A program made the translations under genes and the position numbers. Positions 8,054 through 15,862 of a DNA stretch of 31,342 bases are shown here, one piece after another. Each line of letters opens with the position of its first letter. Positions within the stretch are counted from its first letter, which is position 1. Origin of the DNA: an uncultured Desulfovibrio sp. (GTDB lineage: Bacteria > Desulfobacterota > Desulfovibrionia > Desulfovibrionales > Desulfovibrionaceae). The stretch spans positions 1-31,342 of the forward strand of contig CALBAX010000093.1 of the NCBI GenBank assembly GCA_937926875.1, read 5' to 3'. Below the pieces are notes generated by a model. It made no database searches, was not told the origin of the DNA, and worked only from the letters and a program-made list of their open reading frames with translations.

Positions 8054-8073
8054 TTTCGTCAACAGAGACGAAA
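8054..8073. promoter_or_regulatory. Palindrome TTTCGTC-N6-GACGAAA
   Basis: Perfect 7-bp inverted repeat (8054-8060 and 8067-8073) with a six-base centre, between the lipoprotein stop and the MucR-type gene start. No T-run follows on either strand, so an operator or mRNA end structure is more likely than an intrinsic terminator. The sequence around it is AT-rich compared with the window. Confidence 0.45.
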
Positions 8074-8104
8074 CGCAAAATCGTATATTTTCCGCCAGGA
8101 TGAG

Positions 8105-8866
8105 TTAACGCCAATCCAGACGCTCATAGGGAGAGACCGTTCCCCAGAACGTTTCATCCATGTAGCGCCACTGCAACGCACCGATATTGCGCTGCTGCGT
8201 GATGCCCGCCGCAGGGACAGCGGCGGCCTCGACCACGAAGGCCTCACGGGCACGCTGTTCAAACGCGGCGATATAGTCGGCGCGGCCCAAAGGCAAAGCC
8301 GTGATGGAGGTGATGTCCTCGGGCAGGGGCTCGCGGTATTCCAGCACGATCTTGTCGCTGTCGAAATTGAAGCGGTTGGCGAACATGCGCGCCAGCCAGC
8401 GACGGGGCGGCTGGCCGTCCTGCGCGAGGATGCGGGCCCCCTCGGGGTCTTCCAGAGGCAGGAAGGCGTCACGCTTCTCGCTGGTGACATAGGTGCAGGC
8501 CTGGAAGCCCACACCGCCGAGGGTCTCCACCCCTTCGTTGATGCTGAACGGATGGCGCATGATGCCGTCCCAGTACCAGCCGTCAGGCACTTCGCCGTGG
8601 GCCACGATGGCCAGCGGCGACACACCGTCGCCCTTGCCGTAGACCGTGACCCAGCTGTCCACGACGAGCCCGCCCATGGCACCGGAACCGGTCAGGCGCG
8701 AGGCCCCCACCGTGCTGCCCATCAGGGGCAGGTCACGGGCTTTGAGGGCAAGGGCTGGCTGGGAAGAAGAAACATAGGTATCGCCCACCAGACCACGCTG
8801 CTGCCCGGCCACACAGCCGGCCAGCATGATGACCAGACAAAGGACACTTGCCATTCTCATGTTCAT
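8105..8866 (-). CDS. Putative lipoprotein, unknown function (DUF4851-like)
   Basis: A 253-residue protein starting MNMRMASVLCLVIMLAGC: a short basic start, a hydrophobic stretch and a lipobox LAGC, so it should be lipidated at Cys18 and held in an inner or outer membrane leaflet facing the periplasm. The ATG at 8866 has AGGAGG at good spacing. The mature part has no further membrane segment; notable pieces are PDGWYWDGIMRHPFSINEG, ARMFANRFNFDSDKIVLEY and a C-terminal GALQWRYMDETFWGTVSPYERL. It resembles uncharacterised Desulfovibrio lipoproteins that I tentatively place in DUF4851; that label needs a profile search. It lies downstream of, and on the same strand as, the sigma-54 activator gene, with 74 bases and a likely terminator between. 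Confidence 0.85.
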   Translation of the reverse strand: MNMRMASVLCLVIMLAGCVAGQQRGLVGDTYVSSSQPALALKARDLPLMGSTVGASRLTGSGAMGGLVVDSWVTVYGKGDGVSPLAIVAHGEVPDGWYWDGIMRHPFSINEGVETLGGVGFQACTYVTSEKRDAFLPLEDPEGARILAQDGQPPRRWLARMFANRFNFDSDKIVLEYREPLPEDITSITALPLGRADYIAAFEQRAREAFVVEAAAVPAAGITQQRNIGALQWRYMDETFWGTVSPYERLDWR

Positions 8867-8919
8867 GATAGCCTCCTCCTGCCGCAAGGGCAGGCAAACC
8901 TGCGGACAGGGCCGCAGTC

Positions 8920-8941
8920 AAAAGCCGCCGGCCGTGCCGGC
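8920..8941 (-). terminator. Terminator-like hairpin after the sigma-54 activator gene
   Basis: On the minus strand GCCGGC-ACG-GCCGGC (8941-8927) followed by GGC and TTTT (8923-8920). It touches the stop codon of the activator gene. A second stem, CTGCGG/CCGCAG, follows within 30 bases. The T-run is short, so termination may be partial. Confidence 0.5.
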
Positions 8942-10011
8942 TACAGGCTTTTTTTCTTCAGCTTTTCGATGAGGGTCGTCCGCTTGATGCCCAAAAGCTC
9001 CGCAGCCTGGTTCTTGACACCGTCGGTCCGCTGCAAGGCTTCCTCGATAAGGTGCATCTCCACGGCATCCAAAAATTCTTTCAATCCCATCCCCCGGGCC
9101 TCCAGGGTCTGGAGATCCGGCCAGACAAAGCCAGGAGAGGGGCTGCCGGAGGCCACCGGCCCCCCCCCGTGCCCGGATCCGGCAAGGACGTCAGCCTCAG
9201 GGGCATATTCTTCCACTTCCGGCAACAACGCAACATCCCCCACGCTCTGGAGCAGACGCGCGGGCAGATCCTCCGGGGCCACGATATGCCCGTCGACCAG
9301 CACGCTCAGGCGCTCCATGACGTTTTCCAGTTCGCGGACATTGCCCGGCCAGGCGTAGGCCAGCAGGACGCGCTGCACGACGGGCGAAAGCTCCAGCGGC
9401 GGCCGCTCTTTCTTGCGGCAGAAGCGGCCCAGGAAATGCCGGGCCAGCAGCAGGACGTCCTGCCCCCGTTCGCGCAGGGGCGGCAGATGGATGGGGATGA
9501 CGTTGAGACGGTAGTAAAGATCTTCGCGGAAGGTGCCCGCGGCCACGGCGGCTTCCAGATCCCGGTTGGTGGCCGCCACGATGCGGACGTCCACCTTGCG
9601 GCAGCCCGTGCCCCCCACGCGTTCGATCTCCTTTTCCTGCAGCACGCGCAGGATCTTGACCTGCAGGCCAGGCTCCATCTCGCCTATCTCGTCCAGGAAG
9701 ATGGTGCCCCCGTCCGCCAGTTCGAAGCGGCCAGGGCGGGAACGCAGGGCGTGCGTGAAGGCTCCCTTTTCATGGCCGAAAAGTTCGCTTTCCAGAAGAT
9801 CGCGGGGGATGGCGCCGCAGTTGACGGGCACGAAGGGCCTGTCAGCCCTGGGGCTGGCAGCATGCAGGGCCCGCACCAGCAACTCCTTGCCTGTTCCCGA
9901 TTCCCCGGTTACAAGCACAGTGCTGTCCGTGGGCGCCACTTTGCCCAGGATCTTGAACACACCGGCCAGGCTGGCGCTTTGCCCGATGATTCCATTGCTC
10001 GTGAGCTCCAT
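8941..10011 (-). CDS. Stand-alone sigma-54-dependent activator (AAA+ and Fis-type HTH)
   Basis: A 356-residue bacterial enhancer-binding protein without a receiver or sensory N-terminal domain; the AAA+ domain begins almost at once. Walker A GESGTGKE is at 36-43, Walker B FLDE at 105-108, and further motifs are VRIVAATNRDL, FREDLYYRLNV and the WPGNVRELENV sensor region. The sigma-54-contacting loop, normally GAFTGA, reads GAFTHA (83-88). After a Pro/Gly-rich linker (about 265-300) there is a C-terminal Fis-type helix-turn-helix (NQAAELLGIKRTTLIEKLKKK). Such PspF-like proteins are controlled by partner proteins or by level. It is divergent from hrpB and upstream of the lipoprotein gene. Target genes are unknown; the HTH resembles flagellar-type regulators but no flagellar gene is near. 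Confidence 0.93.
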   Translation of the reverse strand: MELTSNGIIGQSASLAGVFKILGKVAPTDSTVLVTGESGTGKELLVRALHAASPRADRPFVPVNCGAIPRDLLESELFGHEKGAFTHALRSRPGRFELADGGTIFLDEIGEMEPGLQVKILRVLQEKEIERVGGTGCRKVDVRIVAATNRDLEAAVAAGTFREDLYYRLNVIPIHLPPLRERGQDVLLLARHFLGRFCRKKERPPLELSPVVQRVLLAYAWPGNVRELENVMERLSVLVDGHIVAPEDLPARLLQSVGDVALLPEVEEYAPEADVLAGSGHGGGPVASGSPSPGFVWPDLQTLEARGMGLKEFLDAVEMHLIEEALQRTDGVKNQAAELLGIKRTTLIEKLKKKSL

Positions 10012-10040
10012 GCATATTCTCCACGTTCATGGCCTTTACA

Positions 10041-10058
10041 CTGTCAATACACTGACAG
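10041..10058. promoter_or_regulatory. Palindrome CTGTCA-N6-TGACAG between divergent genes
   Basis: Perfect 6-bp arms with a six-base centre (ATACAC), 29 bases before the sigma-54 activator start and 28 bases before the first possible hrpB start. Flanking ATGGCC and GGCCAT extend the symmetry loosely. It has the size and position of an operator, possibly for self-control of the activator. Confidence 0.45.
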
Positions 10059-10086
10059 GCCATCAATTTCCAGTAAAAAAACAGGG

Positions 10087-12699
10087 ATGCATCTTCCCTT
10101 CCGTGCGACCGTCATGAAAGATCCCTCTGCCGCAGCCCGGCTTTACCGTTGCCCCGACCTCCCCCCCGCTCCTGTGGATGCCGTCCGTACGGAACTTGCC
10201 GGCGCCCTGGAGCACGGCAATGCCGTCCTGAGCGCCCCTCCCGGTGCCGGGAAAAGCAGCCGCGTGCCCCTGTGGCTGCTGGAGGCCCCCTGGCTGGAGG
10301 GCAGGAAGATCCTGCTGCTGGAGCCGCGCCGGGTGGCTGCCCGGGCCCTGGCACGTTACGCAGCCCGCCTGCTGGGCGAGGACGCGGGCCAGACCGTGGG
10401 CTACCGCATGCGGCAGGAAAGCGCCGTCTCGGCCCGGACCCGGCTGGAGATCATCACCGAGGGCGTGCTGACCCGCCGCCTGCTGGCCGATCCCGAGCTC
10501 TCCGGTGTGGGCTGCGTCATCTTCGACGAGTTCCACGAGCGATCCCTGCATGCCGACATGGGGCTGGCCCTCTGCCTGGAGAGCCGTGCCGTGCTCCGCC
10601 CCGACCTGCGCCTGCTGGTCATGTCCGCCACACTGGACAGCCAGAAAGTGGCCGCCCTGCTGGAGGATGCGCCGGTCATCGCCTGCGAGGGCCGCCAGTT
10701 CCCCGTGGAAGAACGCTACCTGCCGCTGCCGCCCGCCGCGGCCCACAGCGGCCCCCAGGCCCTGTGGCCGCACATGGCCGATGTCATCGCCGCCCTCATG
10801 CGTCAGGAATCCGGCAGTCTGCTGGCCTTCCTGCCCGGCACGGGCGAGATCCGCCGTGTGGCCGAACTGCTGGAAGGGCGCCTGCCCGCCGATACCCGCC
10901 TCTACCCTCTTTACGGGATGCTGGGCCCCCAGGAACAGGACGCGGCCATCGCCCCGGCGGCCGCGGGCGAACGCAAGGTCGTCCTGGCCACGGCCATCGC
11001 CGAGACCTCCCTGACCATCGAAGGCATCCGTCTGGTGGTGGACGCGGGCCTTTCCCGCGAGAGCCGTTTCGATCCGGCCAGCGGCCTTTCCCGTCTGGAG
11101 ACCGTGCGCGTCTCGCTGGCCGGGGCCCGGCAGCGGGCCGGCCGTGCCGGACGTCTGGAGCCCGGCATCTGCTGCCGCCTGTGGCAGCAGGCCGAAGAAC
11201 ACGGCTTCCGCCCCCAGCAGCGGCCGGAGATCCTGGATGCGGATCTTGCCCCGTTCTGCCTGCAACTGGCCGTCTGGGGCGCACGCAGGCCCGAAGACCT
11301 GCCCTGGCTGGATCTGCCCCCCAAGGCCCATCTGGCCGTGGCACGGGAACAGCTGGCCGGGCTGGGAGCCATCGCGCCCGGTACGGAAGAACTGCTGCCC
11401 ACGCCCCTGGGCCGGCAACTGGTGAAACTGCCTCTGCCGCCCCGGCTGGCCTGCCTGCTGCTGCGCGCCCGGGAACACGGATACGGTGCCCTGGCCGCCT
11501 GCGTGGCTTCCCTGCTGGATGAGCGCGACCCCCTGCCGCTGGCGGAGGCCTCCCTTGCCCTGCGCCTGGACCGCTTCTGCGCGCCCGGCGACGGCCACGG
11601 TGCCTTCCGCCGCCTGCGCCAGTGGGCGGAACGCATGGCACGCCTGGCAGACATCCCTGCCGGCAACGACTCCGACGCTTCCGGGGCCTCCCTGCTGCGC
11701 ACGGCGCGGCAGCAGATGGCCCATCTGGGCGAGGTCGTGGCCCTGGCCTATCCCGAGCGGGTGGCCCTGCGCAGCGGCGAGAACAACGGCATGGCCCAGT
11801 ACCTCATGCGCAACGGCAAGGCGGCCGTCCTGCCCCTGACGGACAGTCTGGCCCGGCAGGACGTGCTGGCCGTGGCCGCCGTGGATGCAGGCACGCGCGG
11901 CCGCATCCGTCTGGCCGCGGCGCTGGAACAGGACGTGCTGGAAAAACTTTTCCGGTCGGAGATCACCGAGAGCGACGACCTGAACGTCAGCCCGGAAGGA
12001 CAGGTCAATGCCCGCCGCCGTCGCCGCCTAGGGGCCCTGCTGCTGGGCGATGCCCCGCTGCCCCGTCCCGATGGCGACGCCTGCGCCCTGGCCCTGTGCG
12101 CGTTCATCCGCGACCAGGGGCTGCGTGTCCTGCCCTGGGACGAACCCGCGCGCCAATGGCTGGCCCGTGTGCGCCTGCTGCACCAGACATGGGGCGAGCC
12201 CTGGCCCGACCTCTCCGAAGACTGGCTGCGGGACGAGCTGGAAAACTGGCTGGCGCCCCATCTGGGCACCTGCACCGACCTGCGCCAGCTCTCCGCCGCC
12301 CGGCTGGCCGATGCCCTGCGCTGTCTTCTGCCCTATCCTCTGCCGCGGCGTCTCGAACAGCTGGCGCCCGCACAATGGCAGGCCCCTTCCGGCAGATCAC
12401 ATCCCATCGTGTATGATGCCGAAGGAGGGCCCTTCGTGGCTGCCAAGTTGCAGGAATTCTTCGGCTGCGAGGATACGCCCCACATCGCCGACGGGCGCGT
12501 GCCCCTGACCCTGCACCTGCTCTCGCCTGCCGGGCGCCCCCTCCAGATCACGCGAGACCTCGGCCACTTCTGGCGCAACGGCTATCCGCAGGTGCGTGCC
12601 GAGATGCGCGGCCGCTATCCGCGCCACCCCTGGCCCGATGATCCGCTGACCGCCCAGGCCACGGCCCGCACCAACCGTCAGCTGGCCCGCGACAAATAG
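10087..12699 (+). CDS. hrpB: ATP-dependent helicase HrpB
   Basis: An 870-residue DEAH-type superfamily 2 helicase. Walker A is APPGAGKS near residue 50-57, the DExH box is DEFHERS, motif III is MSATLD, and motif VI is QRAGRAGR. The C-terminal half contains the HrpB-specific region, for example RSEITESDDL, and ends with the family's HPWPDDPLTAQATARTN. HrpB proteins are presumed RNA helicases; the cellular substrate is poorly defined. The open frame runs upstream to 9052 but that part is antisense to the activator gene. Start is uncertain: ATG at 10087 (MHLPFR) or 10114 (MKDPSA), neither with a good ribosome binding site. The gene is single and ends at a gene-free convergent region. Slightly longer than E. 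coli HrpB (about 810). Confidence 0.94.
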   Translation: MHLPFRATVMKDPSAAARLYRCPDLPPAPVDAVRTELAGALEHGNAVLSAPPGAGKSSRVPLWLLEAPWLEGRKILLLEPRRVAARALARYAARLLGEDAGQTVGYRMRQESAVSARTRLEIITEGVLTRRLLADPELSGVGCVIFDEFHERSLHADMGLALCLESRAVLRPDLRLLVMSATLDSQKVAALLEDAPVIACEGRQFPVEERYLPLPPAAAHSGPQALWPHMADVIAALMRQESGSLLAFLPGTGEIRRVAELLEGRLPADTRLYPLYGMLGPQEQDAAIAPAAAGERKVVLATAIAETSLTIEGIRLVVDAGLSRESRFDPASGLSRLETVRVSLAGARQRAGRAGRLEPGICCRLWQQAEEHGFRPQQRPEILDADLAPFCLQLAVWGARRPEDLPWLDLPPKAHLAVAREQLAGLGAIAPGTEELLPTPLGRQLVKLPLPPRLACLLLRAREHGYGALAACVASLLDERDPLPLAEASLALRLDRFCAPGDGHGAFRRLRQWAERMARLADIPAGNDSDASGASLLRTARQQMAHLGEVVALAYPERVALRSGENNGMAQYLMRNGKAAVLPLTDSLARQDVLAVAAVDAGTRGRIRLAAALEQDVLEKLFRSEITESDDLNVSPEGQVNARRRRRLGALLLGDAPLPRPDGDACALALCAFIRDQGLRVLPWDEPARQWLARVRLLHQTWGEPWPDLSEDWLRDELENWLAPHLGTCTDLRQLSAARLADALRCLLPYPLPRRLEQLAPAQWQAPSGRSHPIVYDAEGGPFVAAKLQEFFGCEDTPHIADGRVPLTLHLLSPAGRPLQITRDLGHFWRNGYPQVRAEMRGRYPRHPWPDDPLTAQATARTNRQLARDK

Positions 12700-12707
12700 G
12701 TTGTTTT

Positions 12708-12795
12708 TTGGGGAGGGGGAACCCCTTTGGCTGGCGCACAAAGGGGTTCCCCCTCCCCAAGCCCCACCCCTTCCCCAAACGCGCTTTGTTCAGGA
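12708..12795. repeat. Composite intergenic repeat: 22-bp inverted repeat plus AAAGCGC motif
   Basis: Perfect 22-bp arms at 12708-12729 and 12739-12760 (GGGGAGGGGGAACCCCTTTG and its complement plus flanks) enclose a nine-base loop GCTGGCGCA. Next to it, 12773-12795 on the minus strand repeats the motif seen at 4237-4259. The T6 run lies before the stem on the plus strand (12704-12709), so neither strand has the stem-then-T order of an intrinsic terminator. A related inverted repeat lies at 13244-13295. Confidence 0.7.
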
Positions 12796-13243
12796 AAATG
12801 AAGGCGGCGGGTAAACAAAAGTACTCCCTTCGCTCACAGTACCCCGGCACACCACAAAAACAACAATAAAAAAGTCTAGGCCCGCAAGCCGCCAGGCCGT
12901 AAAACGCGGCTGATCGCATATCCACGAACACGCCCCCCCGTACGCCCGGCAAAAAATATCTGCTGAAAAAAAGCGTCCCGCCCCACTACCGGGAAAAAAC
13001 GAAGGCTCCGCCAAAAGTACGGCAAAATACACAGAGCTCAGCTCATCGCCCTTCCCGGGCAGCTTTCAGATTTCCGCCGGGCGATTTTCCCGGCTGTGCA
13101 CTTCCGGGGAAACCACCTTTCAAAAAACATCCCCGTGTCCATTTTGCCATCATGCCACCGGGAGACCGGCAGCAAAGGCTGCCCGCCGCATCACGTGGCC
13201 CTGTCCAGAGACCATACGAGCGGTTTTTGGGGGATGGGGGAGC
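12796..13243. other. Gene-free, lower-GC intergenic stretch
   Basis: About 450 bases between two inverted repeats and two convergent genes. It is clearly less GC-rich than the surroundings, with A-runs (aaaaaacaac, gaaaaaaagcg, ggaaaaaacg). Short open frames exist but show neither ribosome binding sites nor the local codon pattern. I see no tRNA or known RNA motif. It could be remnant DNA between dispersed repeats. Confidence 0.4.
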
Positions 13244-13295
13244 TTGAGGGGGAAGGGCCCTTTTTTCCGCCAGAAAAAGGGCCCTTCCCCCTCAA
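13244..13295. repeat. 22-bp inverted repeat, same family as 12708-12760
   Basis: Perfect 22-bp arms at 13244-13265 (TTGAGGGGGAAGGGCCCTTT plus TT) and 13274-13295, loop TCCGCCAG. On the minus strand the loop reads CTGGCGGA, close to GCTGGCGCA in the other copy, and both arms run from G-rich ends to a CCCTTT tip. It lies 24 bases after the stop of the alpha/beta hydrolase gene and could act as its mRNA 3' end, though no T-run follows directly. Confidence 0.75.
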
Positions 13296-13318
13296 ATCCA
13301 TCATGCCTCTCCCCAAGC

Positions 13319-14296
13319 TCACCACAGTGAGCGCACGAAATCGCGTATGCGTTCTTCGCTGTAATAATCCCTGCCGGGCTGGGCAAAGCCCACATGGCCG
13401 CCGTGCGGGGCCACTTCCAGATGCAGGGTCCCGCTTTGGGCCGCCATGTCCACGGGATAGCAGGAAGCCGAGCAGAAGGGGTCGTCCTTGGCCAGCAGCA
13501 TATAGAGCGGCACACGGATGGACGGCAGCCAGGGCAGCGAGCTGTTCTCGCGCCAGTAGTCCTGGGCACTGGCGTAGCCGTAGAGGGGGGCTGTGAAACG
13601 GCCGTCGAATTCCGCGAAGGTACGGAACTTCTCGATGCCTTCCACTGAAGGATAGTGGGGGAACCGGGCCGCTTTTTCACGGACCTTGGGGCACATGGTC
13701 CGCAGGAAATAGCGCAGGTAGATGCGGCAGCCGGGCCCGTCCATGACTTTGGCCGCCCCCACCAGATCGCAGGGCACGGAGACCACTGCCGCCGCACGCA
13801 CCAGCGGCGAGACCTGCTCCCTGGCCAGATACATGCATGTCTGGTTGCCGCCCATGCTGAACCCGGCCAGCAGGATGGGCAGATCCCGCTGTTCGGCATA
13901 ACGTACCACCGTAGCCAGATCGACCGTTACGCCCATATGGTACAGGCGGTCGGTACGGTTGGGCTCGCCGGAGCAGCCGCGCATGTTCCAGGCCAGCACC
14001 CGGAAGCCTTCTTCCAGCAGCACGCGCGCCAGGCCCAGGATATACCGGCGGCGGCTGTGTCCTTCCAGACCGTGTGACAGGATGGCTACCCCGCGTTCCG
14101 GCAGGGCTGGCGAGGGCGTGTAGACATCCACGTCCAGAAAATCCCCGTCCGGCGTGTCCAGGCGTACCCTTTGGCAACGGGCGGCCTGTGCCGCATCGGG
14201 AAAATCCAGCCGGCGGCATTTGGCGGACCAGATGGTGTTGACATGGGCATTGCGCAGCCAGAGCGGCGCGCGGTAACGGCTGGGCAGTATTGGCAT
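13319..14296 (-). CDS. Alpha/beta-fold hydrolase, YheT family
   Basis: A 325-residue alpha/beta hydrolase of the YheT (COG0429) type. The start MPILPSRYRAPLWLRNAHVNT carries the family's N-terminal signature (substituted xxRNAHxxT). Oxyanion region SHGLEGHS (74-81), nucleophile S147 in GFSMGGN, acid in LLAKDDPF and histidine in PHGGHVGF complete a catalytic triad. Family members are presumed esterases with unknown substrates. No signal peptide, so cytoplasmic. I chose ATG at 14296 with GAGG nine bases upstream; longer frames need TTG starts and lack the family fold. It is divergent from the BaiN-type gene, with 29 bases between starts, so their promoters must overlap each other's 5' ends. Confidence 0.92.
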   Translation of the reverse strand: MPILPSRYRAPLWLRNAHVNTIWSAKCRRLDFPDAAQAARCQRVRLDTPDGDFLDVDVYTPSPALPERGVAILSHGLEGHSRRRYILGLARVLLEEGFRVLAWNMRGCSGEPNRTDRLYHMGVTVDLATVVRYAEQRDLPILLAGFSMGGNQTCMYLAREQVSPLVRAAAVVSVPCDLVGAAKVMDGPGCRIYLRYFLRTMCPKVREKAARFPHYPSVEGIEKFRTFAEFDGRFTAPLYGYASAQDYWRENSSLPWLPSIRVPLYMLLAKDDPFCSASCYPVDMAAQSGTLHLEVAPHGGHVGFAQPGRDYYSEERIRDFVRSLW

Positions 14297-14325
14297 GACG
14301 GCAGGCCTCGTGTAAGAACGGTGGG

Positions 14326-15600
14326 ATGCAAGCAAACTTTCATCCTAGACCTGTCAGAAAGGCCCTGTCAAACACCGCTTCCCGGAAAGCGGACGTCCTC
14401 ATCCTGGGGGCAGGCGCGGCGGGCCTCATGTGCGCCCGCGAAGCCTCGGCCCACGGCCTGGAGGTGGCCCTGCTGGAACGTGCCCCCTCCCCCGGCCGCA
14501 AGCTGTGCATCAGCGGCGGCGGCAAGGCCAACTTCACCAACCGCCGTCTGGCGGCCCACCACTATGCCAGCGCCGATCCTGCCTTCTGCGAACCCGCGCT
14601 GGACGCCTTCACGCCGCAGGACATGGAACGCCTGGTGCAAGGCTGGGGCCTGCCCGTGGAGGAACGCACCCACGGCCAGCTGTTCCTGACTGTCCCGGCC
14701 AGACGCTTGCTGGATGCCCTGGTGCAGGATTGCCACCGTCAGGGCTGTGCCTTCCACTGCCAGACCGATGTGCATGACGTGGTGCCCCTGCCCGATGGCG
14801 CGGGCTTCGAGGTCGGCACCTCGCAGGGGCTCTGGCGCTGCCGCCGTCTGGTGCTGGCCCTGGGCAGTCCCGCCTGGCCGCAGTGCGGAGCCACGGGCAG
14901 CGGGTTCCGGCTGGCCCGGGCACTGGGGCACCGCCTTGTGGAGCATGCCCCGGCGCTGGCCCCCTTCCGCATGGCGCCCGGCTGGCTGGACGACAACCTG
15001 GCGGGCATCAGCCTGCCGGTGCGCATCAGCCTGCCGCAGGCCGGACTTTCCCCCTCGCTGGCCGCGGATCCTGTCTGGCAGGACGACCTGCTCTTCACCC
15101 ATGACGGCATCAGCGGCCCGGCCGGCCTCAAGGCCTCCCTGTTCTGGCGGCCGGGTCAGGAAGTGGCCCTGGACTTTTTGCCCGGCAGCGATCTGGCCGC
15201 CCTGCTGGACGGCCCCGGACAGGGCAAGCAGACCTCGCGCGGGCTGCTGCGCCGCCTGCTGCCCCAGCGTCTGGTGGATGTCCTGCTGCCGCCGGAAAGC
15301 GCGGGCCGCAAGATAGCCGAGCTTTCCCGTGCCGCCCGGCAGCAGATCTGTGCCCGTGTCCATGATTTCCGCACCGTCCCCGCCGGTCTGGCCGGGCTGA
15401 AAAAAGCCGAGGCATGCCGTGGCGGTGTGGATACCCGTCAGGTGGATCCCTACAGCCTGCAAAGCACGGTACAGGAAAACCTCTGGATCGTGGGCGAGCT
15501 GCTGGATGTCACCGGCCTGCTGGGCGGCTACAACCTGCACTGGGCCTGGGCCAGCGGCATGGCCGCCGGACGGGCTTTGGCGCTGTTCGCGGGCACGTAG
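14326..15600 (+). CDS. BaiN/HI0933-family NAD(P)/FAD-dependent oxidoreductase
   Basis: A 424-residue flavoprotein of the HI0933 (TIGR00275, BaiN/RdsA) family. The FAD dinucleotide-binding loop is GAGAAG (28-33) in DVLILGAGAAGLMCAREA, followed by LCISGGGKANFTNRR, which is diagnostic for the family. The C-terminal FAD segment reads LWIVGELLDVTGLLGGYNLHW, and a GGVDTRQVDP motif precedes it. Some members reduce bile-acid intermediates but for most the substrate is unknown, so bile-acid activity should not be assumed here. Full length for the family. The start at 14326 has a G-rich stretch directly before it but no well-spaced ribosome binding site. Its promoter must lie over the start of the divergent hydrolase gene. 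Confidence 0.92.
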   Translation: MQANFHPRPVRKALSNTASRKADVLILGAGAAGLMCAREASAHGLEVALLERAPSPGRKLCISGGGKANFTNRRLAAHHYASADPAFCEPALDAFTPQDMERLVQGWGLPVEERTHGQLFLTVPARRLLDALVQDCHRQGCAFHCQTDVHDVVPLPDGAGFEVGTSQGLWRCRRLVLALGSPAWPQCGATGSGFRLARALGHRLVEHAPALAPFRMAPGWLDDNLAGISLPVRISLPQAGLSPSLAADPVWQDDLLFTHDGISGPAGLKASLFWRPGQEVALDFLPGSDLAALLDGPGQGKQTSRGLLRRLLPQRLVDVLLPPESAGRKIAELSRAARQQICARVHDFRTVPAGLAGLKKAEACRGGVDTRQVDPYSLQSTVQENLWIVGELLDVTGLLGGYNLHWAWASGMAAGRALALFAGT

Positions 15601-15617
15601 GTGTCTTTCTTTTTTGT

Positions 15618-15654
15618 GGGGAAAGGGGCGCTTTTGGCAAAGCTTCCCTTCCCC
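15618..15654. repeat. Degenerate copy of the G-rich inverted repeat
   Basis: GGGGAAAGGGGCGCTTTT (15618-15635), short loop GGC, then AAAGCTTCCCTTCCCC (15639-15654): an imperfect inverted repeat with the same layout as 12708-12760 and 13244-13295 (G-rich end, CTTT tip). Just after it, 15662-15688 resembles 4049-4071 (GAAAAA, C or G, TTTT, then GAGAG and GTGC). The rest of the 260-base gap before the aldo/keto reductase shows only a possible -10 box (TATACA) near 15822. Confidence 0.5.
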
Positions 15655-15862
15655 CATCCCTGAAAAACTTTTCTTCCGGAGAGGGTGCAGGCCCCCGTCT
15701 CACAGGCTCCCGGCAATGATGGGATGGGAGCATGGTCCGGCATCCGGCCGGATCTGTCGCCGTCGCCAAAAACAGGCAACTAATTGCAAAGATCGTTTCT
15801 TTCTTCCTTCGCATGCTCTGCCTATACAGGGAATCACAGCCAGATGCTGACGGAGGTATATC

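Noticed and set aside
9052..10086. N-terminal extension of the hrpB frame
   Set aside because: The extension is antisense to the sigma-54 activator and has no helicase sequence.
12790..13032. 80-codon minus-strand frame in the convergent gap
   Set aside because: No ribosome binding site, unlike local codon use, Phe/Cys-rich sequence without resemblance to known proteins.
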